Source: Azolla pinnata
Lineage: Eukaryota > Streptophyta > Polypodiopsida > Salviniales > Salviniaceae
NCBI GenBank assembly: GCA_037176905.1
Contig: JBBBWG010031197.1
Location: forward strand, 57,666 to 121,665
DNA: 64,000 nucleotides
Direction of reading: 5' to 3'
Below are positions 48,934 through 60,097 of this stretch, one piece after another (the first letter of the stretch is position 1; each line of letters begins with the position of its first letter). The notes below the pieces were generated by a model. That model saw only the letters and a program-made list of their open reading frames with translations, ran no database searches and was not told where the DNA came from. A program made the position numbers and the translations under genes.

Positions 48934-51900
48934 CTAAAGTATCAGCCTTTTAAGCCTTTTTATGCCATTTGCAGCAGTCTTATTAGAAGGCTCTAACGCC
49001 AACGCATACCGGAAATCTGGATCCACATACGCACCAAAATCAATAAAGTGCTAAACCCATTATGCTTATTGCACGAATCAGGAAAACACATTAGGAAAAA
49101 CTACCTTCATCCGATTCTTTATAACAGCCCAGCAGCTCTCGTGCCGTGGCTCTTCTCAAGAAAGCCTTCACGTTCTACAAAAAATTTACAAACGAGAAAA
49201 GCTGAACCGATAAACATCTTTCCTCGTCCTTTTATGTTCTTCCAAGCACAAGGTTAGGAGAAATAACAAACCTTCTTATCAAGATCGATGGCAGTTGTGC
49301 AGTCGGCTTCTGCTTGGTGAAAACTAATAGATTCAACAAACAGATAAATCATGAATACATGTCCAACGAGCAAAAATCTCGACTAAAGAAGTTTAGTATC
49401 TGCAGCCACAATTCATACCTCCGCACAGCTAAATAAGCTGCAGCTCGATTGCTGTAAACTGTAGCGTTTCCTTCATCACAACGTATGGCTTCTGAATAAT
49501 AGCGAATCGCAGATCTGTAATCTTTCTTTATAAAAGCTTCATTTCCCTGTAGCAAATTTACATTTGTTTTGAAAACTGGCTTTATCTTGCATGCTTGAGC
49601 TTAATCTGCATATATGTTTTCCTCATAAATATAGTCTCTACCCCACTGGTCTTACCTTTTCTTTAGCTACCTCAGCTGTGTCAGGTTTTTGTTGTCTTGT
49701 CTCTGATTTCATTGTGTTGATTCGTCTAGAAGCTTTCACCTCCGATTGCAAAACAGGGAATAGCATCGTCATGAAATCAAGCAAAAAATGGTCGGCTCCA
49801 TGCTTCGCTATCAAGGAGACAGATGAAGGTAACTCATCACACCATTTCATGGGGATGCTCACCTGATTCAGCATGAAAGGATTTTTGGAGTTAGTAAATG
49901 TCAGAAGAACATTCTCTGTTGAGCTGCTGACCAAATGTTATCTCATAGATATACCTGGCAACCACCTGACATGCTTGCAATGCTTAAAAGACACATCATT
50001 TGTTCCTGAAGCTCTTGTAGCATAACATCTTTGGTCCGTAATTTCGGAGGAGGGCTATGTACAGTAGGTATTACTAAAATACCATCATTCTGTATGCATA
50101 TCATTCAAAATCAGTTGGAAGAAAACCATCCGAAAGTCCCGAATGAGCATAAACATAATATAAATACAGAGCACATCCATTACATACATAATATATCTAG
50201 TTTTAAACAGGAGGCCAGACCAGAAAGCAAGCATTCTACTCAGCCCAAACTTCCTTGTAGTAAATAAAATCTTGGAAGATAGATAATTACCAGCAGAAGT
50301 TCATTCATAGCAATGCGGGCTTCGTTCCTCAATTTCATTGCCTCTGCCACATGCTCCACACCTGTCTCTAAAGCCTTCTTCACTTGTTGAGAGGTCTGAT
50401 TCCCAGATAGCAACTTTACACTGTGGATCCACTCCTCATGATTCACCTTGAATTCATGGCTGCCATTGTAGACAACATAGTAATTAGTGCTAGATTTTCC
50501 CATGGAGTCCATACCAAACTTTTACACAAGGACACCACAAACATACCCTTGAAGCAATTGAAATGCATCCTTCAAAGACCTCAGGACAGAAATACCTCTT
50601 TGGGCTTTCCCACTCTCTCCATCAACTCGGAAACAAACACGGGACATTTTAAGGCTGGGAAGTCTGGACGCAAAATATTCACCCACTTTTAGTCGTATTA
50701 GTTTGGAACCTGCAGATTTAACAAGGACATGATTAGCAACTGGGAACTGGGGAAGCTGCACATTTAAAATTTGCAAACATAATCGTGTACTTTGAAAATT
50801 CTTCTCAAGGGTATTGACAATGACTGAAAGATTTCTACGCCTATCATCAGAGCTTGCAATGAGGTCAAAGCAATCTTCTGCAATAAGAATACGCCCTGGT
50901 CGTTCAACTACAGAAAAGGGCTGCTGAAGTAGAACCTGTCCAATGTCTCGCAAGACATTTGGATTTCTTGCAAACCAACCTGTAAAAAAGTTTACTCTTG
51001 ATAATATGTATCAAGCCCCATGTTGTTAACAGTTAAAGTTTGAGACCTAGGGTCCATAGAGACAAACAAAGAAAAATACCAATGGCATCTAGGCTTTGTG
51101 ACACAGGCACCATGCCATTGCATGCCACCAATCCATGAGATGGTCGATACCCTAAGATTCCACAATATGCAGCTGGTACTCTCACCCCACCACCAGCATC
51201 TGTACCTGGTTATGTTAAAAATATATTAAAGCACATGTAAGTATTACTAACAAATATTGAAAAAAAGTAAATTGTTTCATACATAAATTGATATATTTTT
51301 CAACCTTTGGACATAGCAAAGTCCTAGATATAGGCTTTAAATACGTCACAACGAGGTCCCACAGCAAGCCAGCATGAGTCAATGCTTAGCTCTAAATAAA
51401 AAGGAATGTCTTTAGGCGTTCTTAAGAAGTTGCCATTACATATAACTGTGTAAAAGGAAAAGTAAGAAGGCAGTGTTTTGTAACTTCAACGTGGGTTTCA
51501 ATTCTCTCAAGAAAAAGGTCGAACTTCAACTTCTAAGGTAATACTATTTTTTGCAACTAACACTCCTTAAGAAGAAGCTTTCTTGTTTAGGCTTGTGGGG
51601 TAGAGACAAAGGCATTGCAAGCAATGGATTATGCCAGAAAAAAATATTAGGTCTTCAAGCAGCTTATGAGATGGAAATGTAGGCATTGCAAACAGATATA
51701 AAATGTCATGGTTCAGCATAAAAATCCAAGAAAATGTGAGGGCTTTTTATTATTATGAAAGAGCTGTTCTCTGGGAAGAAAAAAGCATTTATATGTGTAT
51801 ATGAAACTCACCAAGTGCAAAATCAACAAGCTCTGAAGCAACTGCAGCAGCAGACCCACTGCAGCATCCACCAGGAACATGAGAGCCTGAAACTGGATTA

Positions 51901-53035
51901 ATGGGAGCTCCAAAATTTCTATTTTGTCCATTGGTGCTGGCCAAGTAGAGAAACTAGGAATGTATCATTTCGATGTATAAGCAACAAAAATAGATGCTAA
52001 CATAGCCATTATGAATAACGATATGGAAAGAGAAGACATGAAATGGGTTTTCTCACCTGTAACCTAATTCATCAATGTATGTTTTCCCAATGCATCTAGC
52101 CCCTGCTTCAACAAGAGAGGTCACAACAGGTGCAGTATTTGTAGCAGGCTCGTGGGTCTCTGCCCACATACGGCTCCCAAATCCCGTAACAGACCCTTCA
52201 ACATCGAATCTATAGGATAGAAATGAGTATAGAAAGCAATACGAAAGGAAGTACTACAAATGTTTATAGAAGCATTACTAACGTATATAGAAAGCATTCA
52301 AATGTGTATGGAAAATTAGCAATATATATGGTAAGCATCGTAAATGTGTATAGAAAGCTTTCTTTACACTTCCTAGGTGTAACAAGAGTCGTGCGGCTTC
52401 CTAGACCTTAAAACCTGTTGTAAGAGCTAGAACCTCGATACAAATGATCTACCTTGAAAACCCCAACATCACAGAAATGCTGAAACTCTATGCGCTACAA
52501 AACATGAACCTGGAACAAGATAATGAAAGATAGAAATTTGTTTTCTTTCTGAGGAAATGTTTCTGAATTCCCTAAAACCCCTTGGGTAATTCCAAATACT
52601 AAACCCCAAACCAAGTAAGAACCGCCAATGGGCCTCCACACCTTGTCCAGACCATAGAGACTCTCCGTTTTCAAGCTCGGAGATACTTGAACCTTGAAAA
52701 ATCTAGAGACAAACATATGGAGGAGTGTAGGAGGCACTCCAAGATACCGTGCATCTCGCAAAAGAGAGAGAGAGAGAGAATTACATGTCTGCAATGGCGA
52801 AGGTGAGCCCGGCGAGGGGTTGAAGAGGAACGGCAGGACAGCCTCGGGGACGGAGATCAAGGCTTGAAATGAAGGCCCTGAACTTATCCTTGACAGAAGT
52901 AGAAGATGGTGAGGATGATGATGATGATGGCGATGGTGAGGATGACTTCGTTCGGCGAAGCAGCAGCAGAACTCCTGTGATTCCCAACCCTATCAGCACC
53001 CACAAGCTACTGCCGCTGTTGGTGGTGCTCGCCAT
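48934..53035 (-). CDS. TOC64/OM64-like amidase-fold TPR receptor
   Basis: Outer-membrane receptor of plastids (TOC64) or mitochondria (OM64) that docks chaperone-bound preproteins. Thirteen exons, in phase: 52785-53035, 52057-52209, 51812-51936, 51080-51205, 50710-50979, 50547-50685, 50291-50459, 49955-50089, 49656-49862, 49419-49546, 49272-49323, 49105-49174, 48934-49016; 635 aa. An N-terminal anchor (LWVLIGLGITGVLLLL, about 9-25) is followed by an amidase-signature domain and three TPRs. The amidase Lys is kept (K126), but the cis-Ser is Cys159 and the nucleophile Ser is Gly183 (GTDAGGGVRVPA), so it should be inactive, as known for TOC64-type proteins. TPR carboxylate-clamp residues K523, N527, N558, K588 and R592 have exactly the canonical spacing for Hsp90/Hsp70 C-termini. 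Targeting to plastid or mitochondrion cannot be read. It is convergent with the TOC159-type gene. Confidence 0.94.
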
Positions 53036-53118
53036 AGCTCTCTGCTCTGCGTGTCTGAGATCAAAAGATAACATGACACGAGTCTCTTCTCAAATGCTCC
53101 ACAAAATCCTGGAACACT

Positions 53119-53730
53119 ACTAGAAAATGTGCCCAAATGTGTGTGAAGAAGAATAGCCGATGATCACCATGATTTCAAACCAAGTGTTAGGCAATGTGAT
53201 CGGATCGAGGTTCTACTAGAAAATGTGCCCAATGTGTGTGAAGAAGAATAGCTGATGATCACCATGACTTCAAACCAAGTGTCTTGTGTTATTGTTAGGC
53301 AATGTGATCGGATCGAGGTTCTACTAGAAAGTGTGCTCGATGTGTGAAGAAGAATAGCTTATGATCACCATGATTTCAAACCAAGGTCTATGCTATTATT
53401 AGGCAATGTGATTGGATCAAGGTTCTACTAGAAAATGTGCCCAATGTGTGAAGAAGAGGATCGAGGATCTACTAGAAAATGTGCCCAATGTGTGAAGAAG
53501 AGGATCGAGGTTCTGCTAGAAAATGTGCCCAATGCGTGAAGAAGAAGAACTAATGATCATCGTGCTTTTCAAACAGGTCCAGATTGTGCATATTATGAGG
53601 CATGGAATTGGGTCGAGGTTCTACTAGAAAATGTGCCCAATGCGTGAAGAAGAAGAACTAATGATCATCGTGCTTTTCAAACGAGGTCCAGATTGTGCAT
53701 ATTATGAGGCATGGAATCGGGTCGAGGTTC
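53119..53730. repeat. Degenerate minisatellite, about seven copies, 45-110 bp units
   Basis: The core 'ctagaaaatgtgcccaatgt' plus 'gtgaagaaga' recurs at about 53119, 53215, 53324, 53426, 53471, 53516 and 53620. Between cores are variants of 'tgatgatcaccatgatttca' and 'aggcaatgtgatcggatcga'. Some copies lack the middle segment, giving short 45-bp units. The array starts about 85 bp upstream of the TOC64-like start codon. Confidence 0.93.
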
Positions 53731-53981
53731 TGGTCGCACAATCGAAGGTTTTATCTTTTCAAGGGTTACAATGTGGATTGTGCTTTTCTACCGTTGGATT
53801 CGAGATGCAACAACATCTATTTGTTGTACAAGGGCTTCTATGGACAGATGCTAATCAACAAGTCAGTTTACCGAAACCGAATCATGCAAACATAGCTACC
53901 CACTTCATTGAGGCTGCCAAACATGTCAGATATTTGATAACTTACTGAAGTTCTCTCCCTTTATAATAGAAGCTCTAGAAG

Positions 53982-54010
53982 CCCTAAACCCTAAACCCTA
54001 AACCCTAAAC
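53982..54010 (-). repeat. Short interstitial telomeric block (CCCTAAA)4
   Basis: Four perfect consecutive CCCTAAA units, the reverse orientation of the 31.5-kb array. Read directly. Confidence 0.95.
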
Positions 54011-54603
54011 TACTTGAAGAAATGTTATTGACTCGAGCAAGTTCTAACCCCAAATTTTACTATTCATTGAATTATACATGTGAAATTTAGATACTTCTGT
54101 CGTAAACAATCCACCATGCTTAGGGACACGAGCTGATAGAGAATGCATGCGATCCCGTTGCCCTCCAAACCAGATCTTATCCGACTTAACTTCTTTCTTG
54201 GACAAGCATCATCAATCTATATAGGCTTCACAGGTGGATCTCCGCAACAAAGCCCTCTATTGCACACTATTCGGGCCATAAATCTTGGGCTCCCAATATT
54301 TTTCTGCATTGCATCCATATCCCTTCTTTTAATTTTCTTTTGCATATGCTTTCCCTGCCTTGCTCAAGAATGAGAGCTAAATAGAGGGGGTTTCTTTTAC
54401 AGCCCAATAGTGCCTTGTGATCTTTGAACCTGTGAAGGAAGCATCAACAACTCAATGGCATTCATCCTTTTGCCTCTTTTACACGTGTTTCCGCTACTTT
54501 TCAAAATAAAGTATTTAAGGTTCTCATAGATAATTGCAGAATGAAGGGGAAACCTGGAGTTCCGTTCCTCGGGCACTTGTGTGTCCCCAAGAATAACTGT
54601 TGA

Positions 54604-57600
54604 TTAGGGGGATACTTCGATTGGAGCTACTGAGGTCGCTACACTTGATGAATCTGTTGTGCTTTGTAATCTTTCAACTAGCGACCAAGCATCAGCATCT
54701 GAACACCCTTCAGACATCTCGATAGCCACAAATCCTGAATTGCCATCTTTCCTCACAAGTAAAATACCCTGCATTAAATTTATAACATTGACTAATCCAT
54801 TCCTCTTTTACTTTCTAACTAACGAATTGGGAAAGGACTTCGTACCTCAAATCTAGTGAGAAATGTTTGAAATCGGATCATGTTGTCCTTCATCATGGTA
54901 ACTTCTTCTGGCCTTGAACTTTTTAGAGCTTCTGATACCTCACCTGGAGTGAACCCAATGAGCCGCTCCACAATCTCTAAAACAAGACAGGATAAAAGAG
55001 ACTGACATTTTACGTATAAGATGCTTCAGGATAAGCATAAGAAAATAAGAAAATGTTTACTTGATGATCAATCTTCACTGTGCAGATCTCACTGCCATCA
55101 TCAACATACACGAAAAGATTGAATTGGTTGAGATTTCTGTATTCGAAGTCCTTAACTCCTGTCAGAACGCACTGAAATAACAGTTTAGATGAGATTAATG
55201 TCAAGTAAATCTGAGTCTATGATCAATATAACTCTGCACTACAACAAGGATTCAGCAATCTAAAGATGAACAAATCTAACGCAATATTTCAAAACTACAA
55301 AGCAGCAACCAATAACCACAATGCATCCAGAAAGAATGAGCTACAATGTCTATAGCTGGAAATGGAGCATGGTTCAACTCGCTTTTACACAGAGTTCATC
55401 TGTAATTCCTCATGTTTCAATGTGCCCTGGCCTGTACCGAGCAAGAATCAAAACAGGCCATTGACAATCTTCACAAACAAAAGTAGCCCCAATCTCCTTG
55501 CCAAACTATAACATCTACAACCTGCTATTCATCTTGATGAGGCTTTACAGGTTTTATCCCGGAACCAAGAGCAGGAGGTGTCTAGACATGTACTTTTTAC
55601 CTGCTACCCATCTTGAAAAGGATTTACAGGCACTACCCAGAGATCATTAGATAGATATGCTATGCCATCCCCACTGACAAGACAGAGAGACAATCTACCA
55701 CTGTCCCTATAGAGCCATGGTCCCTGTTGATCTACAAAAGGTTTGTGCCGCATGCCACTTTCAGAAGCTCCTCAACTTTAAACTTTGCTGAGTACCCTAC
55801 ACATCAGTGTCTTTACAAGTAAATCTCGGTAAAATTATTCCAAGCTACCATGTTCTTCATTCAAAACATCACCGTAATGGTCTTGAATATACGTTAGAGT
55901 ACAGCCCTATTATTGGAAAAACGACAAGAAAAAGTGGAACAATTAAGAAGTCAATTTCCCTTCTTAATTAACAGCCAGCGTCACTTAGGACATACATATC
56001 CACCACTTTTGCTAGCACACACTGATCTTATCTGAAGCCCGTTCAATCCCTAAATTTGTTCTATGTTTGTTGACGCCATTCTGTGTTGTTTTCTATTTTC
56101 CGGTATGAATTTTGTTTGTTCTAACGTGCTATTGAATGATTTTAGATTGGAATAGAATGAATTGAATTTCTGCCCCACATTTATCTATTACGGAGTCAAT
56201 CATCATAATTATTCTAACTGGAGGTGAAGTCAAGTCTTTATGGATAAAGCATCTATAAGTTCATATGTCTAGTCATCCGTATTTATATTATGCCTATTTA
56301 TTCACATATTTGTACGGATGAATATACTGCACTCGAGTCCTCAGTGTCTTCAAGTGTGTCTTCAGTGACTTCTCCTTTGAAAATAATCAATAGAATATAC
56401 TATAATTCTCCAAATATTGCCAAGTGTCCCTAGCACATTGTAGCGTAAATGAGAAAAAACATTAACGAAAGACTGTTAACTAATTTTTTTTCATAATCCA
56501 CATTTGGCAAATATACAGTACCTTTACTCTGCCCACCATGTTTGCTGCATCGCTCAAATCAGAACTCCAACTCTTCTTTAAGATTGACAAATATGTCAGA
56601 GATGAATTTTCCAACTCTGATCTAGCAGAATATTTGTTGTGAAGTATGCTTGAATCCAATACGCCATCCAAATTTGAAGCTATATGGCCTCCAAAAAAAA
56701 CAAAAGGAAAAACTTCAGAGTAAGTCATTAACGCATATATACCTGAAGTAGGTCAACAATGAATGACATATCTTTTACTGCTTCTTAGCAATGCTACACA
56801 ATCGTGAAATTTAATTAAATTACAACGACAATGAGTATTTAAGCTTTTATTGTTGCCAGATCCCCTCGTGGAGAAAGAACTATTTTTAGTCCTTGCATCT
56901 GAAGTAAAACGAATGTAACAATTTCCTTTTAGGAACTCTATAGATAACAAATTTCAAACCTGAGGGTAGATTTCTTGATATTTGAGGAGTTTGTTCAGAG
57001 TGCAGTGATGATCTTGATGCATCTCCACTCCGATGTGAGGTATCTTCTGTTTGGAGTGTGTCCCATGCTACAACAGATGCAGTCTCAGCAAGACTTTGTC
57101 TTGAACCTGTAACATTTCTGATCATAAGAAGCTCATCAATATTCTTGTTAAAGAGCATCTACGTCAACCTTAATCACATTTATAATTCAAGATACATAGT
57201 TTGTACAGATGGACAAGAAAAATGTTGCCTTAACACGATATTGAGATGCCTGGCGGACCATGAAATGAAGCTGTGACACTGATAGGGAAGATCAGGAATA
57301 ATAATAACAGTAGGGTATCCAGGCATGAATTCTTCTTGATCCCATAGTGAGAAGAGTTCTAGATATCTAGAGTTATCATTTGTGCTTCAGAGTTATCATT
57401 TGTGCTTCCACTTTTTGTAACTAAAGTGCAATGAGGTTCCATGTATACCTAGATCAAGGTCATCTAAACCTAACTTTAAATGCTGTTCATTTCTTGCCTA
57501 CACTCTATTCCCTAAGAAATGTATGTGTAGCATGATCACACTTCTCATGTGGATCAATAATCCCAATGGCCCCCCAAATACAAAGTATATGAACCACCTG

Positions 57601-60097
57601 AAGGTGGTGATAAGAGTTCACGACATAGAAATTACTAGTTTTCCATCTAGCACGCACAAACCATATCATAAAAACTGCATATGAGACTTAAAAAGTCATC
57701 TTCCAAACCAACAACGGATTACTGTAATCATTTGGCAAACATAAAGTGAACCAATCAAGGCCAATATCAATAAACAAATTTCACAGATTAAAAATCTCAC
57801 CTTGATCCCCGAGGTGGCTTATTTACATGCTGCACAACTTTTTGCCGAGCAGCCTCAAGAGTTTCTACATGCCCACCTAGCACAATAATAACTTCTGGAA
57901 CTAGCAAGAGCAGGCCTCGTCTTATATTGACATGATGAATAGCTATCTGCAAACAGTGTTTGCATACAAAGTTCAGGATCCTCTCATTAAACACGTTCAT
58001 ATGAGAGCTTAGGGGAGATGTGAAGAATGGGAAAACTAATGTTAAAAGAAACATCGGTTGCTTCAAAGCTTGTAGATAGGGAAATGTCAAGGTGCCTCAT
58101 GTTCATAATGGATTAAGACTCCAAATATAACCAGTCTATCCTATGTAGCTTCTTGTGACCGTGAATATGATTGTGATATTCTGCATGAATTAAATGGTGA
58201 AACTGCTTTAGAGATTTCTAATCTATGCGATTAATGCCACCATGAACTGCATAAAAATGTATGATAATCAAAACCCATTCACCTTAAAACCAGCAGGAGA
58301 AAGCACGTTTAAGTCTTTGATTGGACGATATTCTAGTCCGAAAACACGTTGGATTCCATCAGTCATGGAAATCTTCAAACACCGTGATATGCTTGCAGGA
58401 CGTTCTTTGTAACGGTCTCGAATTGCTGAGCCAATGTCTATAATTTCGTCCACCTAATGCAGTTTTACGAACAAAAGATTTAATCTTGCAAGCAAAGCAA
58501 TTTATAGATGAACCTTCTAGTTATCACATGAAATCTCACAAAGACTCTTGCAAGGTTCAGAACCTGTGAGATGTCATATTAATCATTCCCGGCTAAAACA
58601 TATATATGGTTACAGACACAGAGGATCAACAAAAATGTAGCAGTTAAAACATGGAGCAACACTGCAACCCTCATTAACATGCAAAAACCTGAATACTTGT
58701 ATCCAGAGTTAAGCACGAAAACAATGTACGATTTCGCAAAAAATGTATTTTTCATTATGTACAAGAAACTGAGCACTGTAAAACGCTCAATTTCAAAAGG
58801 AACGCCTGGACTTAAACAGAGTCACACTGTAAAATATCACCAGAAAGGCTGGGAAAGTGCAAAGCTAAATACAGAAATGCAGCAGGCCTTTCCACGACTC
58901 TTATTGTCCTTCCAGATTCTCTCCAATAAGCACGACAATAAGCATGATGGCCGGTTCAATTCCCGCCGTTATCCACTCACCCGCCTAACAGGAGCTACTT
59001 ACCACCACTGTATAGGCTTGCAGAAGTAAACACAGTAGGACAGGAAAATACCATTCAAATTCATAGGTAAAGCTGCGAAATTTTCCGTGAAAGCTCCAGA
59101 TCTAAGCATGGTATTTGCGGTGAACATTTATGAGAGCTCCTGCAACATGCAGAGCACTCCAAAGGAGTGAAATTAGACAAGTTTGCATAAATTCTTGCAG
59201 GTTGTATGTAAGAAAGCAGCATTACAGTAGCACACCGGCAGCGAGTCTAAAAACAAAATCTACAATCTCTTTGCGACTTCTTTGACGTTGAAGACTACAA
59301 TTTCGAATATGGTAAAGCTGTAAAAATCGCAATAAAAACATCCTTGCCGATTACGCAACAACAGTAATGCAAATATAACTTGGGAATGTATTTCAGATAG
59401 TACCGATGCGATAATGCAACGGAGTCATTTGTTTTACGTGATTTGGGAATGCGTTTCAGATAGTACCGATGTGATAATGCAGTGGAGTCATTTGTTTTAC
59501 CTGCAAAACGAATGGTCCAGCAAGCTCAGTAGCGTGCAATGTGTGGATGCGAGGTGGAAGGGAAGGAGCACCCATGGCATTGAGATCGGCAAAAAGGAAG
59601 GCGGAGAAACATCGTTGAGCTTGTTCTGCGAGAGGAAGACAAAGGAATGAAGAGACGGGCATGCCTACTGACTCAGAAAGCCGTCTAACACAGTGAGAAA
59701 GCCATTCCGGGGAGGCCTTGACACCGCGGCTATGGAGCATGGACTCCAGAGAAGCTTGAGGAGGAGCGTGAGGAGAGGATGAAGAAGAAGAAGAAGACGC
59801 CTGCAGCAGCGATGAGAAGGAAGCGACGGGAGGAGAAGAGATGGATGAAGGGGGGCGGCCAACACGGTTGGTGGTAGCGTGGAGAAGCTGCAGATCGTCG
59901 TCCTCGGCTTCGGAAGCTTCGCCGTCATCATCGATTGCGACTTCTTCAGCTGCTGCTGCTGCTGTTCCTGCTCGATCCGCCGCCATTTCTGATGCGATCT
60001 GCACTGGAATGCGAGTGGTGGAAGGAGGAGTAGCTTCTGATTCTTGTTCGCCGCCGGAGGAGGAGGAGGTGACCTGCAGAGCTCGACGGCGAACCAT
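54604..60097 (-). CDS. RMI1: RMI1, RecQ-mediated genome instability protein
   Basis: Subunit of the nuclear RecQ helicase-TOP3alpha-RMI1 (RTR) complex, which dissolves double Holliday junctions and limits crossovers; needed for meiosis in Arabidopsis. Eight exons in phase: 59501-60097, 58283-58453, 57801-57946, 56960-57099, 56522-56679, 55061-55171, 54846-54974, 54604-54768; 538 aa. The N-terminal helical part (ASPEWLSHCVRRL...FLFADLNAMG, ELAGPFVLQVDEI) and OB fold 1 (SMTDGIQRVFGLEYRPIKDLNVLSPAGFK, NIRRGLLLLVPEVI, VNKPPRG) match plant RMI1. The C-terminal OB-type domain reads VLTGVKDFEYRN, VYVDDGSEICTVKIDHQ and LIGFTPGEVSEAL. It is shorter than the Arabidopsis protein (about 644 aa), mainly in the central linker. 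An in-frame ATG at 60145 would add a Lys-rich 16-residue leader; I chose 60097 (MVRRRALQ). Residues ~110-120 are a Ser run. Confidence 0.94.
59383..59508. repeat. 63-bp tandem duplication at the RMI1 exon 1 donor
   Basis: Two copies beginning 'gggaatg' (59383 and 59446) both contain 'gataatgca' and 'ggagtcatttgttttac'. On the minus strand the second copy supplies the GTAAAAC donor used after exon 1. The first copy carries the same GTAAAAC word deeper in the intron. Confidence 0.85.

Larger units (their letters stand above)
53036..54603. other. Spacer 5' of TOC64-like and 3' of RMI1
   Basis: Contains a minisatellite (53119-53730) and a four-unit telomeric block (53982-54010), both listed separately. 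From 54010 to 54603 I see no gene; a 76-codon open frame at 54143-54373 has no recognisable motif. Confidence 0.55.

Noticed and set aside
52495-52860. 121-codon minus-strand frame in the TOC64-like first intron
   Set aside because: It is exon 1 coding read through its donor at 52784 into the intron, plus another frame; no independent support.
53119-53730. CRISPR-like array (repeated core with variable segments)
   Set aside because: Eukaryotic nuclear context, cores diverge between copies, and the spacing segments are themselves repeats of each other.
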